Origin: Erinaceus europaeus
Taxonomy: Eukaryota > Chordata > Mammalia > Eulipotyphla > Erinaceidae
DNA: 64,000 bases
Reading direction: 5' to 3'
Assembly: GCF_950295315.1 (NCBI RefSeq)
Contig: NW_026647623.1
Coordinates: 1 to 64,000 of the forward strand
A program made the position numbers and the translations under genes. The notes below the pieces were generated by a model that was not told the origin of the DNA, made no database searches, and saw nothing but the letters and a program-made list of their open reading frames with translations. Below, one piece after another: positions 11,921 through 23,350 of this stretch (positions within the stretch are counted from its first letter, which is position 1; the number at the start of each line of letters is the position of its first letter).

Positions 11921-12865
11921 AGCAGAAGTGGCTGGTGGGCGGGCCTTCCAGAGGCTGCCCAATGAGCGTGCTGCAGGGCAATGTGGGTGGTGCTCAAGGT
12001 TGCTGGCCAATCACTGACTATGGGCCTTGACACTCCTGGGCGTGTCCTAGCACACTGGCCAATGATATTGCTGGCAGGGGTTCTGGGCATGGCTAGGCCT
12101 CTGGCATATCAGAGCATGGCTGGTGCCCTGTCTGCGGGCCTTCTGAAGTAAGCCTGACAATGGGAGCTCAGAGCTGGCCTTAAAGGCTGGGCGTACTTCC
12201 AGGAAGTGCGAAGCATGGTTTACACAGGGCCCTGCCTTGCAGAAGCTGTCCAGTGTGCATGTGTATAACTCCTTTTGTGCCTGTGCCTCTGTGGATGTGT
12301 GCGTGAGTGTAACTGTGAGAGTGTGTGTTTGTGTGTGTTTGTGTGTATGTGAGGGAGGGAGAGACAGAGAGAACAACAGAATCACAGTGGCACAGGTGAT
12401 ATTGTGCAAAACACCTGGCACATTCTGATTTACAGCTCAATATAGACACCATTGTAGCTCTCCTTGGCCCTTGGTCACTTTTCTACTTTTCAGATGTAAA
12501 GACACTGAAGAGGGAGAGGTTTTTGCCCCGAGGCTTCCACTGGGAACTAGCAGCTGCCCTTGGTCTGTTGCCAGACTAGGAAACTTGTGGTGCCTGTCCA
12601 TGTGGAGAGTGTCCTGAATGAGTTCCTTCTCGAGCCTTTTTAGCTAGGTCCCGTTGGAGCTGCATATAGCTAATGATTTGGAGACTTTTCTCCTTTGGAC
12701 AATTCTTTTCCTGATGCACAGATTCTCTCGAGGTTTTAGCAATCAATTGTCTGAATGTCATATCGCATCCAATGTAGAAAATGACTACATCAGTGTCTTG
12801 CTGTCTCTCTCTCTCTCTATCTCTCTTTCTCTCTCTATATATATAATATATACATATATATATAT
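11921..12865 (+). repeat. Module C, forward (copy 2), best C' arm
   Basis: The upstream arm carries three CCAAT boxes at 11,959-11,963, 12,007-12,011 and 12,059-12,063, spaced about 50 bp apart, with GGGCG-like sites between them. In the core the CCAAT is changed to ACAAT, TTAAAGG replaces TTAAAAGG, and TTCCAGGAA is intact at 12,197-12,205. GT-rich, GA-rich and C-end parts follow, with (CT)n and short (TA)n tracts near 12,800-12,865. Confidence 0.82.
11959..12205 (+). promoter_or_regulatory. CCAAT-array promoter-like region (C' arm plus core)
   Basis: Three CCAAT pentamers with roughly 50-bp periodicity, then a TATA-like TTAAAGG and the STAT/ETS-like TTCCAGGAA. Regular CCAAT spacing is typical of NF-Y-bound promoters. 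Use as a promoter is inference. Confidence 0.45.
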
Positions 12866-13868
12866 AACATGTAGAGGTTTGAAAATATATTTTATTTAGA
12901 CACCTGCACAGCTCTGGATTCGGGTAGTAATGCGGATACAGGTGGCCCTTCTGAGCCACAGTCATGAGAGACATCTCATAGAGCCATTCTTTTACCTCTT
13001 TTCACTCTACAAATCTCTCTCAGCACAAACTACCACTGCCAAATCATCTACTTCCGTTTGCTCTTTTTATCCACTGAGTCCTATCCCAAAACTGTAAATC
13101 AAAGAAGAAATAGACATAGTGCAGTTCCCTGCACACAGGACAGGCTGAGGCTGGACCAGGGAGATGAAATACGCTAGCCTGTCTTTGACTGGAGCATCAC
13201 TAAAACTACTTCCAATTTGGAGAGGCAAGGGCAGTTTTGGAGAGTGGGCTGCAGTCCAAGTGTTGCTTCATAGAGTGGGCTAAGACCTAGATGTTCTAAG
13301 TGTATCCTTTCCTCACAAACATAAAATAACCATGCCACTTGTAAGATGTATGCATGGGAATGGAGGGTTTGTCTTCAGTGCTCTGGCACTGATCAAAACA
13401 GGGCCAGAATTTCTGTCCATTTCAGTCACTGTCATTCTGTCTCTCTGACTGTCTCTACGTGACTTCTTCCCTGGAGCCTTCATGTAATTCAGTGCATGCA
13501 TCGTGAACTCGGTCTTCCTGGTGTTGAAATTTTCCATTCTTTGCCCTTTGGAATATTTAGTCTCCTGCATAAGGCGTAGTACAGAGGGGAACTTAGGAGA
13601 CAGCATTCCTGCTGCAGGTAACAGGCATATGTCCATCTCCAGCTGCAGCTGTCCAGGCCCTCTGTGCTTGACTCCCATTCTCCAGGGCCCTGTGGCTGAT
13701 ACTCAGCCTGCGTGCAGCCCTCCTCAATTTCCTGCACCACATCCTTGTTCTTATTCCATGGGAGCCCAGGTCAAGAGAAGTGAAACTCTACCACCTTGGC
13801 ACAAACATTGTGCTTTCCCTCTGTAGGGCTGAATTTAAAGGATCTGTGGAACTGTGGCCACAAATGTA
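12866..13868 (+). repeat. Module D, forward (copy 2)
   Basis: Complete D copy between the C-end and B, with all D landmarks from 'ctgcacagctctggatt' to 'gctgcaggtaacaggcat' in order. Several short frames on both strands here are not conserved as protein between copies. Confidence 0.82.
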
Positions 13869-14716
13869 TCCAGATTAACCATGCAAAATGGAAGCTTCCA
13901 GGGTTCAGAAAGAGGGTGTTTTGATGGCTGTGAAATCTCTTTTCCAAGTGCCTCCTGGGGTTTCAAATCCTTTTGAAACCTGAAGTTCATTCTTGTATCT
14001 AGTAAATATTCTCACCTCTGGCCCAAAGTCCCTCCCAACTAGGAGCACAGCTATCCCGTCGTCAGGAGGTCTGCCAGCCTGCTAGCTCCAGGAGGGATTC
14101 CTGAGTATGTCTTCAGGCCCCAAGTGGTAACAGGTGTTTCCAATTGCCTTTATTAGCAGCATCCAGGCCCTCAGGTGAGGGACGGGCTGTGATCTCTAGT
14201 GGAAGCTCCTAATTCAGCCAATGGAGGCATTCATCTTCCTTTTGTCTCTCCATAGCAATGTCCCAGGGAGTTTGTGCTTCCTGCAACAGAGCGACTTTGT
14301 ATGAGACACTCATGCATGCCTACTTCTGGGAATCTCTCTGAGTGTGATGTGTGTACATGAGGACACCATGATCAGGGATTGTTAGGCCACAGGAGCAATT
14401 GCCTTAGCCAGACCCAAAGAATAGGTGTGATGGGCCGGGTTCATCCACTATTGTTTGGTCAAACACAGTTCCCATCTATGTTGAAACACAGCTCTTTCTG
14501 GGTTCATTCTGGGCTTGTAATCTGCTGCCCTGAGCAGTGGACTGAGAGTCTGGAAGCTGAGTAGGCAGCCAAACGTGACTGGACAGGCTCATGCCCCTGA
14601 ATTCTGAGGGGTGCCTCAGCTTAACCCATTGGTTTGTTTGGATGATAGTGAGGCATTAGATTGAATCAGAGACTCAGGAGAGGGAGACATGAGAGTCCCT
14701 TTGCATGTGCATTCTT
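13869..14716 (+). repeat. Module B, forward (copy 4)
   Basis: Complete B copy following D, with the CCCTCAG/GTGAGG donor-like and TCTCTCCATAG acceptor-like pair intact. Confidence 0.82.
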
Positions 14717-14864
14717 GCTTAACCAGAATCTGGGCTATCTGGCTAACCCTGACCAGCTAGGTTCTCTGTACATAAGTTGCAGGTGAGGCTGGCTACCTTC
14801 CCACCCATGCACTGAGACTACTATAGGTGAGCTCTGAGCACACACAGACACAGACAGAGAGACA

Positions 14865-14923
<59 letters not shown>

Positions 14924-15078
14924 TACTGTCAGGTCTGGCAGTACAGCATATTGTGAAGGCTGGGGCTGTCTGGTGACTGTGTGCATGAGCGCTACTGCCT
15001 TACAATCTCTACAAGCCAGCTTTGAACCTGTCATCAATGAACACAGTGTAGGAGATTTTTGAATTCTCATCTCTTTCC
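14717..15078 (+). repeat. Module A3' stub with long (CA)n
   Basis: A3' segment with an uninterrupted (CA)n at about 14,866-14,921. It ends at the same A/C' junction ('tctctttccag' then 'cagaagtggctgg') as at 11,920. Confidence 0.82.
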
Positions 15079-15474
15079 AGCAGAAGTGGCTGGTGGGCGG
15101 GCCTTACAGAGGCTGCCCAATGAGCATGCTGCAGGGCCATATGGGCGGTGCTCACGGTTTCTGGCCAATCACTGACTAGGGGCCACTGAAGAGGGAGATG
15201 TTTTTGCCTTGAGGCTTGCACTGGGAACTAGCAGCTGCCCTGTGTTTGTTTCCAGACTAGGATACTTGTGGTGCCTGTCCTTGTGGAGAGTCTCCTGGAT
15301 GAGTTCCTTCTCAAGCCTTTTTTGCTAGGTCCCTTTGGAGCTGCATATAGCTAATGATTTGGAGATTTTACTACTTTGGACAATTCTTTTCCACAGTTTC
15401 TCTCCAGGTTTTGGCAATCAATTCTCTGAATGTCATATCGTATCCATTGTAGAAAATGACTACATCAGTGTCTT

Positions 15475-15505
<31 letters not shown>
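15079..15505 (+). repeat. Module C, internally deleted, forward (copy 3)
   Basis: C' arm with CCAAT boxes up to 'ctgactaggggcc' (about 15,183), then a direct jump into the C-end at 'actgaagagggagatg'. The core promoter, GT-rich and GA-rich parts are deleted. It ends in a (CT)n at about 15,474-15,505. Confidence 0.8.

Positions 15506-15553
<48 letters not shown>
15474..15553. repeat. (CT)n(TA)n compound microsatellite
   Basis: About 16 CT units directly followed by about 24 TA units (15,505-15,553). The right edge is joined to an A-tail fragment rather than to D. Confidence 0.95.
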
Positions 15554-15555
<2 letters not shown>

Positions 15556-15628
15556 CCATGCCAGTATCACTCACAGTTTATAATAAAGTTATTTTTTTTG
15601 CAAAACACTTGGTACATTCTGATTTACA
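15554..15628 (+). repeat. A-tail plus C-core fragment at an orientation switch
   Basis: About 40 bp of A tail (ccatgccagtatcactcaca, then an AATAAA) fused to about 30 bp of C ('aaaacacttggtacattctg'). The same A-tail/C fusion is present inverted near 31,203 and near 51,280. Immediately after it, D appears inverted. Confidence 0.75.
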
Positions 15629-16381
15629 GCCTGTTACCTGCAGCAAGAACGCTGTCACCTCAGTTCCACTCTGTACTACACCATATGCATGAGACTAAGT
15701 AATCCAAAGGGCAAAGAAAGGAAAATTGCAACACCAGGAAGATCGAGTTCACGATGCATGCACTGACTTTCACTAAGGGTCCAGGGAAGAAGACACACGG
15801 TGACAGTCAGAGAGACAGAATGACAGTCACTGAAAAGGAAAGAAATTCTGGCCATGTGTTTATCAGTGCCAGAGCACTGAAGACAAACCCTCCTTGCCCA
15901 TGCATACTTCTTACAAGTGGCATTGTTATTTTATCTTTGTGAGGAAAGGAACTTAGAACACCTAGGTCTTTGTCCACTCTGAGCAGCAACATTCGGCCTG
16001 CAGCCCACTGTCCAAAACTTCCCCGCTTCTCCAAATTGGAAGTAGTCTTAGTGATGCACCAGCCAAGATGCAGGCTGGCATATTGAATCTCCCTGGTCCA
16101 GCCTCAGCCTGTCCTGTGTGCATGGAACTGCACTATGTCTATTTCTTCGTTGATTTACAGTTTTGGGATAGGACTCAGTGGACAAAATGAGCAAGAGGGA
16201 AGTAGATGATTTGGCAGCAGTAGTTTTGCTGAAAGAGATTTGTAGAGTGATAAACGTTAAGGCTCTGTGATATGTCTCTCATGACTGTGGGTCATAAGGT
16301 CCAGGTGTATCCACTTTACTACCCTAATTCAGAGCTGTGCAGGACTCTAGCTAAAACATATTTTCAGACCTCTACATATTA
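15629..16381 (-). repeat. Module D, inverted, partial
   Basis: Reverse complement of D starting at its internal 'gctgcaggtaacaggc' end and running back to the (TA)n. It is the first inverted module in the window. Confidence 0.8.
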
Positions 16382-16712
16382 CATATATATAGAGAGAGAC
16401 AGAGAGAGAGAAAGAGACACTGATGTAGTCATTTTCTACAATGGATTCGATATGACATTCAGACAATTGGATTTCTAAAACCTGGAGAGAAACTGTACAT
16501 CAGGAAAAGCACTGTCCAAAGTAGTAAAATATCCAAATTATTAGCTATATGCAGCTCCACTGGGACCGATCGAAAAAGGCTCCACAAGAAACTCATCCAG
16601 GAGACTCTCCACATGGACAGGCACCACAAGATTCCTAGTCTGGCAACACACACAGGGCAGCTGCTAGTTCCCAATGCAAGCCTCAGGGCAAAACCTCTCC
16701 CTCTTCAGTGTC
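16382..16712 (-). repeat. Module C-end, inverted
   Basis: Reverse complement of the C-end, from the (GA)-rich tract to 'ccctcttcagtgtc'. It then joins A3' ('tcagaattcaaaaacctcc'). The same C-end/A3' junction is present at about 27,053 (forward) and 40,573 (inverted). Confidence 0.8.
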
Positions 16713-16858
16713 TCAGAATTCAAAAACCTCCTACACTGTGTTCATTGATGACAGCATCAAACCTGGCATGTAGAGATTGTAAGGCAGCAGCTCTCATGCC
16801 CACATAACCCAGACAGCCCCAGTCTTCACCATATGCTGTACTACCAGACCTGACAGTA

Positions 16859-16893
<35 letters not shown>

Positions 16894-17645
16894 TGTCTGT
16901 TTGTCTGTCTGTGTGTGTGTGTGTGCTCAGAGCTCACCTGTAGTAGTCTCAGAGCATGGGTGTCAAGGTAGCCAGCCTCACCTGCAACTTATGTACAGAG
17001 AACCTAGCTGGTCAGGGCAAGCCATCTAGTCAATATCCTGCCTAAGAAAGAATGCCAGAGAACTATGTGGAAGCCCAAGACCCCATTTGGAGCCCCTGGT
17101 CATCACTTACCCACTTAGGGAAAAGCTGGGCTAGTGGCAAATCAGAGCTGGAGCTGTCTCTCTGTCTCTCTTCCTGCTTGGGCCCTGCTCTCTCAATTTA
17201 TGACTGTTTCCTTCTCCTCAATAGGAAAGTTACAAATGATGTACAGAAATACAGGGACAGTGGGAAAAATTAACCCCTTAGCCACTATTACATGTAACTG
17301 TTGACTGTAAACCATTCATCCCCCAAGAAAGAGCAGATTAACATTTTTGAGGTTAAAAACATTGTAGGTTGAATAGGGAACATTCTTTAGAGTCTTGCAA
17401 TACTAATCCATTGTGCATTGGATGTCACTGTCAAAAAAAGTGCAGTAGTAGTTGTAGTAGTGTGTAGTATCTGCAAAAGGAAATGTATTGTGTGTCCAAA
17501 GTTCCCTTCAATTATAAGAGAAAATCTATCAGGCAGAAGAAATGACCCCTCATGTGATATCGGAATAAATATATAAATAAATATGCAAATATATGGGGTG
17601 ATCTAGGAGGATTTGAAAAAAATTAAAAAATAATAAAAACCACAG
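16713..17645 (-). repeat. Module A, long form, inverted, truncated
   Basis: Reverse-complement A from the A3' block through a (GT)n (about 16,859-16,930, with GTCT interruptions) and the A5' half to 'ataaaaaccacagg'. It then jumps at about 17,646 to another A tail. Confidence 0.8.
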
Positions 17646-17841
17646 GTAGACCATAGGTCGACAATTCTAAAAATGACAGATATATATGTGTATTTATATA
17701 TGTATATGGATGTATATCTTTATTATAAAGTCTGTGAGATACTGCCATGGATATGAGGAGACAGAATATGGCTTGTGTCAGAGAGACATACAAAGCTGAG
17801 GCTCCAGTAGCCTAGGTGAAATCAGCAAAAAAACAATCCAG
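17646..17841 (-). repeat. Module A tail fragment, inverted
   Basis: A tail with 'taggtcgacaattctaaaa', TA-rich DNA and a TTTATT (reverse AATAAA). It ends at 'gaaatcagc..aaacaatccag', next to the switch back to forward orientation. Confidence 0.75.
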
Positions 17842-18417
17842 CTCCTGTTGGCAGTGTTTGGATGATAGTGAGGCATCCATGAGAGCGCAGGTCAAGAGAA
17901 GTGAAATTCTACCACCCTGGCACACACATTGTGCTTTCCATCTAATGGGCCGAATGTAAAGGATCTGTGGTACTGATGGCCACACCAGTGTCCAGATTTT
18001 CCATGCCAAATGGAAGCTTCCAGGGTTAAGAAAGTGGATGTTTTGATGGCTGTGAAATGTCTTTTCCAAGTTCCTCCTGGGGTTTCAAATCCTTTTGAAA
18101 CCTGAAGTTCGTTCTTGTATCAAGGGAATATTCTCACCTCTGGCCAGAAGGCCCTCCCAACTAGGAGCACAGCTATCCCGGGGTCAGGATGTCTGCCAGC
18201 CTGATAGCTCATGGAGGGATTCCTGAGTATGATCTCTGGTCTCAAGTGGTAACAGGTGTTTCCAATTGCCTTTATTAGCAGAAGCCAGGCCCTCAGGTGA
18301 GGTGCGGGGCTGTGATCTCCACCTGAACCTCCCAACTCAGCCAATGGAGACATCCGTCTTCCTTTTGTCTCTCCATAGCAAGGACCCGGAGTTTGGGATT
18401 CCTGCAAGCAGAGCAAC
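17842..18417 (+). repeat. B fragment, D end and truncated B, forward
   Basis: About 35 bp of the B 3' end ('ttggcagtgtttggatgat') is joined at about 17,877 to the D end ('caggtcaagagaagtgaaa') and then to B. B is cut at 'ctgcaagcagagcaactta' and joined to the A tail at about 18,418. Two junctions within 40 bp mark a complex rearrangement. Confidence 0.75.
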
Positions 18418-19123
18418 TTATTTTACTTATATACTTATTTTACTGACAGGCTCTGATATACAAAGAAAGTCGCTAGTTTTGTTGGCGATTTCACCTAGGT
18501 TTCTGGAGCCTCAGTTTTGTAATTCTCTCTGAGACAAGCCATACTCTGTCTCCGCATAGCCATACCAGTATCCCTCAGAGTTTATAATAGATATACACAT
18601 ACATATATGTACATATATATATATATATATATATATCAGTTATTTTTAGAATTGATGACCTTTTTATTTGATCTTAATGCAGAATTACCACATTTATAAC
18701 AGCCTCCTTACTCATAAATAATTGGTCACATAGTTGGAGCAGGATTCAATAAAATTATAAGCCTTCCAGGAGCATTTCCAATAGCCTTTCTATCAGTATT
18801 CTCATTGTAGTTATCATAGCACAGAACTCGCCTACATTTTCTAGTGTAAGCTTCAATACGTATGCCTTTCTTTTCATTCTTGGGAATTCTTAATTTGCCT
18901 GGACCCTGAAGTGTCAGGGAAGTTTTGAAGCTGCCTTCTGTTTCTCAGCAGACATTTTCTATATTTCTGCTATAATCAGGTCTTCCTGTGGTTTTTGTTT
19001 TTTTTCAAATCCTCCTAGATAATCCCCATGCATTTGCATATTTATGTATTTATTTAGTCCCATATCACATGAGGGGTCATTTCTTCTGCCTGATAGATTT
19101 TCTCTTATAACTGAAGGGAACTT
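18418..19123 (+). repeat. Module A tail and A5' half, forward
   Basis: A tail (AATAAA mutated to AATAGA) with (TA)n at about 18,611-18,636, then the next A5' half up to 'aactgaagggaacttcc', where module E begins. Confidence 0.8.
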
Positions 19124-19305
19124 CCACTGCACAAGTGGTTTTTCAAATATGAATGGCACATTAGATATTCTGGACACTGTTGTGCATTCTCCCAGGTGGT
19201 CCTCAGATGGGTTCTTTCCTTTGCTATTCCCATGCTATGTGTAATTTTCTGCATAGACTCTAAGAGGTGTGGCATGGTGGAGCTCAGCTGCATTCTGCTG
19301 TGTGT

Positions 19306-19319
19306 CCACAAGGTGGCAG
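19306..19319 (+). promoter_or_regulatory. CTCF-like motif E1a
   Basis: CCACAAGGTGGCAG closely fits the CTCF core (CCASYAGRKGGC family). It is retained in the three inverted E copies, though mutated at the 3' end in one. Occupancy is not known. Confidence 0.5.
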
Positions 19320-19552
19320 AAAAGCCCATAGTTGAGTGTAGTGATTCTGTGGAATGAGGAGAACTCTGGGATTTGTGGCCCATGGACAGCAAGGTTAAAA
19401 TTGATGTAGAGTGCCCTAGACATCTGTTCTTTTCTGTGGGGTGGGGGGATGCCCCATTTGGCTTTGCAAGTGGAAGGGGTTTCTCTCTTTGTTTGGGATG
19501 ACTCTACTGGGAGCTGGAGAATCCCTGTGCTCAGCTGCATTCTGCTGGGTGT

Positions 19553-19566
19553 CCACAAGACGGCAG
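19553..19566 (+). promoter_or_regulatory. CTCF-like motif E1b (degenerate)
   Basis: CCACAAGACGGCAG is in the same context as E1a. The sister copies have the better match CCACAAGAGGGCAG, so this one appears to carry a G-to-C change. Confidence 0.4.
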
Positions 19567-19838
19567 CACAGTGCGGGACTAATGCTCCATGGGGCAAGTG
19601 CCCTGAGGCACTGGGCTATGAGAGTGGAGACAGTGTTTCTGGGTGTGCCCCAAGAGCATGGCCAGCCTAGCGGAATCAGGCAGTGTCCTAAGGACAGCTC
19701 CAGACAGGAGCTGTGTGGGTCGTGTTGGCAGAAACAGGGCCTTCAGAGGAAGACAGACAGTCACAGGTGGGGAGACTAAGAGCCTGTGCCCACTGAGCCT
19801 GAGGGGAGGTCCCAGTGTGTATTCATAGAGACAGCTGG

Positions 19839-20003
19839 CCAATTAGAGATGAGGAACATCACCCTCAGGGGCGTGAACCAAGAGCTGTCCAATGAGAACA
19901 GAGGAGGAGTTGCAAGGGCAGGACTCAGAGAGCAGCCTTCTGAAGGAAGCCCACCAATGGGAGCTCAGAGCTGGACTTAAAAGACTGGGCGTGCTTCCAG
20001 GAA
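19839..20003 (+). promoter_or_regulatory. Promoter-like region of the most complete forward unit
   Basis: CCAAT at 19,839, 19,889 and 19,954, a TTAAAAG element at 19,977-19,983, and TTCCAGGAA at 19,995-20,003. The E-type upstream arm replaces the C' arm seen at 11,921 while the core is the same. A start near 20,005-20,015 would be expected; this is inference. Confidence 0.5.
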
Positions 20004-20573
20004 GTGCGAAGCAGGGTTCAACCCATGGCCCTGCCTTGCAGAAGCTGTCCAGTGCGCATGTGTATAACTCCGTTTGTGCCTGTGCCTCTGTGGAATTGTG
20101 TGTCACTGTGAGAGTGTGTGTTTGTGTGTGGGGGGGGGAGGGAGAGAGAGAGGGAACAACAGAATCACTGTGGCAAATGTGATTTTGTGCGAAACACTTG
20201 GCACATTCTGATTTACATCTCAATATTTACACCATTGTAGCTCTCCTTGGCCCTTGGTCACTTTTTTCTTTTCAGATGTAAAGACACTGAAGAGGGAGAA
20301 GTTTTTTCCCTGAGGCTTCCACAATGAACTAGCAGCTTCCCTGTGTGTGTTGCCAGACTAGGAAACTTGTGGTGCCTGTCCATGTGGAGAGTTTCCTGGA
20401 TGAGTTCCTTCTAAAGCCTTTTTTGCTTGGTCCCACTGGAGCTGCATCTAGCTAATGATTTGGAGATTTTACTCCTTTGGACAATTCTTTTCCTAATGCA
20501 GTTTCTCTCCAGGTTTTAGCCATCAATTGTCTGAATGTCATATCTAATCCATTGTATAAAATGACTACATCAG

Positions 20574-20604
<31 letters not shown>

Positions 20605-20659
20605 AAATATATATATAATATAAATATATATATATATATATACATGTATGTATGTATAT
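19941..20659 (+). repeat. Module C core and C-end, forward (copy 4)
   Basis: Core promoter-like part, then GT-rich DNA, a G-run at about 20,130, GA-rich DNA, an acceptor-like TTTTCAG ending at 20,275, the C-end, (CT)n at 20,579-20,604 and interrupted (TA)n to about 20,660. Confidence 0.82.
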
Positions 20660-21672
20660 ATGTAACATGTAGAGGTCTGAAAATATATTTTAGCTAGAGA
20701 CCTGCACAGCTCTGGATTAGGGTAGTAATGCGGATACACCTGGCCCTTCTGAACCACAGTCATGAGAGACATCTCACATAGCCATTCGTATACCTCTTGT
20801 CACTCTACAAATCTCTCTAAGCAGTAACTACAGCTGCCAAATATCTACTTCCCTCTTGCTTTTTTGTCCACAGATCCTATCCCAAAACTTTAAATAAAAT
20901 AATAAATAGACATAGTTCAGATCCCTGCACACTGGACAGGCTGAGGCTGGACCAGGGAGATGCAATACGCCAGCCTGCGTCTTGGCTGGAGCATCACTAA
21001 AATTACTTCCAATTTGGAGAGGCAAGGGCAGTTTTGGAGAGTGGGATGCAGGCCAAGTGTTGCTTCTCAGAGTGGGTTAAGACCTAGATGTTCTAAGTGT
21101 AACCTTTCCTCACAAACATAAAATAGCAATGCCACTTGTAAGATGTATGCATGGGCAAGGAGGGTTTGTCTTCAGTGCTCTGGCACTGATCAACCTAGGG
21201 CCAGAATTTCTGTCCTTTTCAGTCACTGTCATTCGGTCTCTCTGTCTGTCTCTGAGTGCCTTCTTCCCTGGACCCTTCGTGGAAGTCAGTGCATGCATCA
21301 TGAACTCGGTCTTCCTGGTGTTGAAATTTTCCTTTCTTTGCCCTTTGGATTATTTAGTCTCGTGCATATGGCGTAGTACAGAGGGGAACTGAGGAGACAG
21401 TGTTCCTGCTGCAGGTAACAGGCATATGTCCATCTCCAGCTGCAGCTGTCCAGGCTCTCTGTGCTTGACTCCCATTCTCCAGGGCCCTGTGGCTGGCTGA
21501 CACTCAGTCTTAATGCAGCCCTCCTCAATGTCCTGCACTGCATCCTTGTCCTTATTCCATGAGAACCCAGGTCAAGAGAAGTGAAACTCTATCCCCCAGG
21601 CACACATATTGTGCTTTCCCTCTATTGGGCCAAATGTAAAGGATCTGTGGTACTGATGGCCACACCAGTGTA
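20660..21672 (+). repeat. Module D, forward (copy 3)
   Basis: Complete D copy with the usual landmarks. A small duplication-like change ('gtggctggctgacactc') lies near 21,490. Confidence 0.82.
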
Positions 21673-22500
21673 CAGATTTTCCACGCAAAACGGAAGCTTC
21701 CAGGGTTCAGAAAGAGGGTGTTTTGACGGCTGTGAAATGTCTTTTCCAAGTGCCTCCTGGGGTTTCAAATCCTTTTGAAACCTGAAGTTCGTTCTTATAT
21801 CTAGGGTGTATTCTCACCTCTGGCTTGAAGGCCCTCCAACTAGGAGCACAGCTATCCTGGGGTCAGGAGGTCTGCCAGCCTGCTAGCTCCTGGAGGGATT
21901 CCTGATTATGTCTTCAGGCCCCAAGTGGTAACAGGTGTTTCCAATTGCCTCAGGTGAGATGTGGGGCTGTTATCTCCATTGGAAGCTACGAATTCAGCTA
22001 ATGGAGGCATCCATCTTCCTTTTGTCTCTCCATAGCAAGGGCCCAGGGAGTTTGTGCTTCCTGCAAGCAGAGCGACTTTGTATGGGACACTCATGCATGC
22101 CTACTTCTGGGAATCTCTCTGAGTGTGATGATTGGACACCAGTACACCATGATCAGGGATTGTGAGGCCACAGCAGCAATTGCCATAGCTGGACCCAAAT
22201 GGTAGGTTTAAGGGACCGGGTTCATCCACTATTGTTTGGTCACAGTTCCCATCTATGTTGAAACACAGCTGTCTCTGGGTTCTTTCCAGGCTAGTAATCT
22301 GCCGCCCTGAGCAGTGGAGTGAGAGACTGGAGGCTGAGTAGGCAGCCAAACATGACTGGACAGGCTCATGCCCCTGAATTCTAAGGGGTGCCGCAGCTAC
22401 CCCGTTGGCAGTGTTAGGATGATAGTGAGGCATGGGATTGAATGGGGAACTCAGGAGAGCGAGACATGAGAGTCCCTTTGCATATGCAATCTTGCTTAGC
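21673..22500 (+). repeat. Module B, forward (copy 6)
   Basis: B copy lacking the 'ttattagcagcagccaggcc' stretch just before the donor-like site. Donor-like CAG/GTGAGA at 21,954 and acceptor-like CATAG ending at 22,035 still enclose 82 bp. Confidence 0.82.
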
Positions 22501-22642
22501 CAGAATCTGGGCTAGCTGGATTGCCCTGATGAGCTAGGTTCTCTGTACATAAGTGGCAGGTGAGGCTGGCTACCTTGACACCCATGCTGTGAGACTACTA
22601 TAGTTGAGATCAGAGCACACACGGATACACACAGACAGACAG

Positions 22643-22675
<33 letters not shown>

Positions 22676-23350
22676 CACATTAATGTTAGTTCTGGTAGTA
22701 CAGCATATGGTGAAGGCTGGGGTTGTCTGGGTTCTGTGGGCATGAGAGCTGCTGCCTTACAATCTCTACATGCCAGGTTTGAACCTGTCATCAATGAACA
22801 GTGTAGGAGGTTTTTGAATTCTGGTCTCTTTCCAACTCATGTATTTCTCTTCTCGCCTTCTCTGTCTCTAACTCTCACATGCTCTCATACACTATGTCTT
22901 CACTCATTTATATTTTACTTATATACTTATTTTACTGACAGGCCCATATATACAAAGAGAGTTACCAGAGCACTGCTGAGCTCTGGTTTGTTGTGTTGGC
23001 GATTTCTCCTAGGCTACTGGAGCCTCAGTTTGTAAGTCTTTCTGACACAAGACATATTCTGTTTCCTCATTTCCATGCCAGTATCACTCAGAGTTTATAA
23101 TAAAGATATACATACATATATATACATATATTTATATATATGTCATTTTTAGAATTGTTGACCTATGTATTTGATCTTAATTCAGAATTACACATTTATA
23201 ACAGCCTAGTTTTCAGAAATAATTGGCCATATAGTTGCAGCAGGCTTCAATACAATTATAAATAATAGAAGCTTCCAGTAGCATTTCTAATCGTGTTTCT
23301 ATCAGCATCCTTATTGTAATTATCATAGCCCAGAACTTCCCTCCTTTTTC
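22501..23350 (+). repeat. Module A3' with poly(A)-like signal, forward
   Basis: A3' half with (CA)n at about 22,624-22,677. Its donor-like GTGAGC is mutated to TTGAGA. TTTACTGACAG is acceptor-like and ends at 22,941. AATAAA lies at 23,099-23,104. It completes the E-C-D-B-A3' unit. Confidence 0.82.

Larger units (their letters stand above)
19124..19940 (+). repeat. Module E, forward (copy 1)
   Basis: GC-richer block of about 0.8 kb lying upstream of the C core. It contains two related segments about 247 bp apart, each with 'agctgcattctgctg', 'gtgtccacaag' and a CTCF-like core, and two CCAAT boxes at 19,839-19,843 and 19,889-19,893. Short frames on both strands are not conserved as protein in the sister copies. 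Module F is absent from this copy. Confidence 0.8.

Noticed and set aside
15371..15583. Frames with Tyr-Ile or Arg-Glu runs around TA/GA tracts
   Set aside because: Translated microsatellite, with frame length following tract length.
19435..20150. G-runs near 19,437 and 20,130 as G-quadruplexes
   Set aside because: They do not form four properly spaced G-tracts of three or more in a short span, and the runs vary between copies.
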